NCBI RefSeq assembly: GCF_030769565.1
Contig: NZ_JAVCAP010000033.1
Span: 1 to 45,799 of the forward strand
Direction: 5' to 3'
Length of the DNA stretch: 45,799 bases
Source: Methylophilus aquaticus
GTDB lineage: Bacteria; Pseudomonadota; Gammaproteobacteria; Burkholderiales; Methylophilaceae
Each line of letters opens with the position of its first letter. Position 1 is the first letter of the stretch. Under the pieces are notes generated by a model that was given only the letters and a program-made list of their open reading frames with translations, did no database searches and had not been told where the DNA came from. Position numbers and translations under genes: made by a program. This document shows positions 45,054 to 45,799 of the stretch, in pieces.

Positions 45054-45130
45054 GGTGATGTAGCTCAGCTGGTTAGAGCACAGGATTCATAATCCTGGGG
45101 TCGAGGGTTCAAGTCCCTCTTTCACCACCA
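45054..45130 (+). tRNA. Elongator tRNA-Met (anticodon CAT), CCA encoded
   Basis: This 77-nt cloverleaf has D arm GCTCAGCTGGTTAGAGC, anticodon arm AGGAT-TCATAAT-CCT with CAT, T arm GAGGGTTCAAGTCCCTC and an encoded CCA. The acceptor stem GGTGATG/TTTCACC has one U-U mismatch at 6-67 and a G-U at 7-66. It resembles elongator, not initiator, tRNA-Met because position 1 pairs. Confidence 0.93.
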
Positions 45131-45138
45131 ACAAAATC

Positions 45139-45180
45139 AAGGACTTACAGAACAAATCACCGTTTTGTAAGTCCTTTTTC
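45139..45180 (+). terminator. Terminator after tRNA-Met
   Basis: AAGGACTTACA (45139-45149) pairs perfectly with TGTAAGTCCTT (45166-45176) over a 16-nt loop, followed by TTTCTTT. It lies 9 bp after the tRNA. Confidence 0.85.
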
Positions 45181-45480
45181 TTTGGTAAATAGTTCGTAGG
45201 CACTCTATAGGCACACAGAAAATAGAAAATGTGTAGATTTCATCATATTTTTGGATAAAAAATTTTCTCTCAAAACGGCTTATTTTCAGCATAAAAACCC
45301 CTATATTTTTAGTGCCCAAGGACTACCGTCCTATGCTTAAAATATTTAGCGATTTAATATTAATAATCTTTGAGTACATCTGAGGTTTAACTCGGCACAT
45401 AAAGTAAGAGCAAAATTTACTTATGGTCTAACATCAAGTCCTAGGAACTAGCTTGAAAATACTCCTCCTCTAAAAACAAA
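45181..45480. other. AT-rich intergenic region, no gene recognised
   Basis: This 300-bp stretch is clearly more AT-rich than the core region to its left. The only long frame (minus strand, 45137-45319, 60 codons) overlaps the tRNA terminator, lacks a ribosome-binding site and looks fortuitous. The composition change right after a tRNA suggests acquired DNA. Confidence 0.45.
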
Positions 45481-45501
45481 AAACCAGCATTTAGCTGGTT
45501 T
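45481..45501 (-). terminator. Terminator of the interrupted minus-strand gene
   Basis: AAACCAGC (45481-45488) pairs with GCTGGTTT (45494-45501). On the minus strand it is followed by TTTTGTTTTTAG and lies 30 bp after the stop of the partial gene. Confidence 0.8.
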
Positions 45502-45530
45502 CTTATTTTGAACTGATAATAATTTTAAAA

Positions 45531-45683
45531 TTACTGAATACCAAGCTTAGCTTTTATTTTTGGTGCATAAAATAATGCCCATTCACTTTGATTAAAATCA
45601 TTCCCATGCTGAGTTTCATTATTTAATACTTTTACATCATTAGCTAAACCTTCAGCAACAACATCTTCTTTAGTTCTTCCAGC
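45531..45683 (-). CDS. C-terminal part of a gene interrupted by the IS
   Basis: On the minus strand a frame runs out of the IS border and continues for 50 codons to TAA at 45531-45533. It reads GRTKEDVVAEGLANDVKVLN and, after a His-containing stretch, ends SEWALFYAPKIKAKLGIQ. A proper terminator follows. The frame is coherent and AT-rich, so it is probably the C-terminus of a real gene whose 5' part was separated by the insertion. The family is not recognised. Confidence 0.55.
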   Translation of the reverse strand, partial: AGRTKEDVVAEGLANDVKVLNNETQHGNDFNQSEWALFYAPKIKAKLGIQ

Positions 45684-45799
45684 AGAGGTGGCCCCGTTTA
45701 GTTGGACAGAATCTTTGAAGTTTTAAGTGAAATATCTTGCGATTCTGTTTAAGCTGCCTTGGGTGTTGCGGGCAGGTGTTTAAAGTAAAACTCATCCGG
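45684..45799 (-). mobile_element. End of an insertion sequence, running off the right edge
   Basis: This is an exact inverted copy of bases 1-116. The transposase C-terminus (PDEFYFKHLPATPKAA) is encoded on the minus strand at 45749-45799, and the IS terminus lies near 45684-45690, facing the partial gene. The rest of the element lies outside the window. Confidence 0.75.

Noticed and set aside
45137-45319. 60-codon minus-strand frame after tRNA-Met
   Set aside because: It overlaps the tRNA terminator, has no ribosome-binding site and shows no protein-like features.

Overview
The window looks like the chromosome of an obligate methylotroph of the Methylophilaceae (Betaproteobacteria), closest in character to Methylophilus. 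Two things suggest this. The formamidase/amide-transport genes (fmdCAB followed by an amide/urea ABC transporter) match the arrangement known from Methylophilus methylotrophus. The housekeeping order lolB - (carbonic-anhydrase-like gene) - ispE - tRNA-Gln - prs - rplY - pth - ychF is typical of betaproteobacteria. This is inference from gene content and protein character, with no database search.

Both ends of the window carry the same 116-bp sequence in opposite orientation (1-116 and 45684-45799). Each copy holds the last codons of a transposase reading inward and then an insertion-sequence end, so the window is bounded by two copies of one IS that run off the edges. Inside the left copy lie an unrecognised 152-aa gene, an AT-rich leader and a CRISPR array of 10 perfect 36-bp repeats plus one decayed terminal repeat, with ten 30-bp spacers and no cas genes (678-1373). 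A VapB/VapC toxin-antitoxin pair and a decayed stretch follow (1594-2471). Inside the right copy lie AT-rich sequence and the C-terminal part of an interrupted gene (45531-45683). The two ends are therefore accessory DNA.

From 2586 to 16627 all genes are on the minus strand and form one nitrogen-scavenging cluster. In transcription order it is: porin fmdC, formamidase fmdA, zinc-ribbon fmdB, urea/amide ABC transporter urtABCDE (the first three equal fmdDEF), urease ureDABC, accessory proteins ureEFG, and the nickel permease hupE/ureJ. The products would take up formamide and urea through the outer and inner membranes, hydrolyse them to ammonia plus formate or CO2, and supply nickel to urease. 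Stem-loops between urtA and urtB and after ureG may tune relative expression.

The core region 16790-44953 contains two small exported proteins; rpoH with a CIRCE (HrcA) operator and an apparently non-AUG start; a dynamin-like GTPase; DUF971-ubiE-ubiJ-ubiB for ubiquinone synthesis; a sodium/solute symporter; a Cache-GGEEF diguanylate cyclase; mutM with a Gld-type ABC system (gldA, gldF, gldG, DUF4340); a TPR protein; lolB; a two-domain protein ending in an alpha-carbonic-anhydrase fold that lacks two of three zinc histidines; ispE, tRNA-Gln, prs, rplY and pth; a CHASE-PAS-GGDEF-EAL protein; ychF and tRNA-Met. The points most worth a second look are the cas-less CRISPR locus with its unidentified neighbour, the CIRCE element and start codon of rpoH, and the degenerate carbonic anhydrase.
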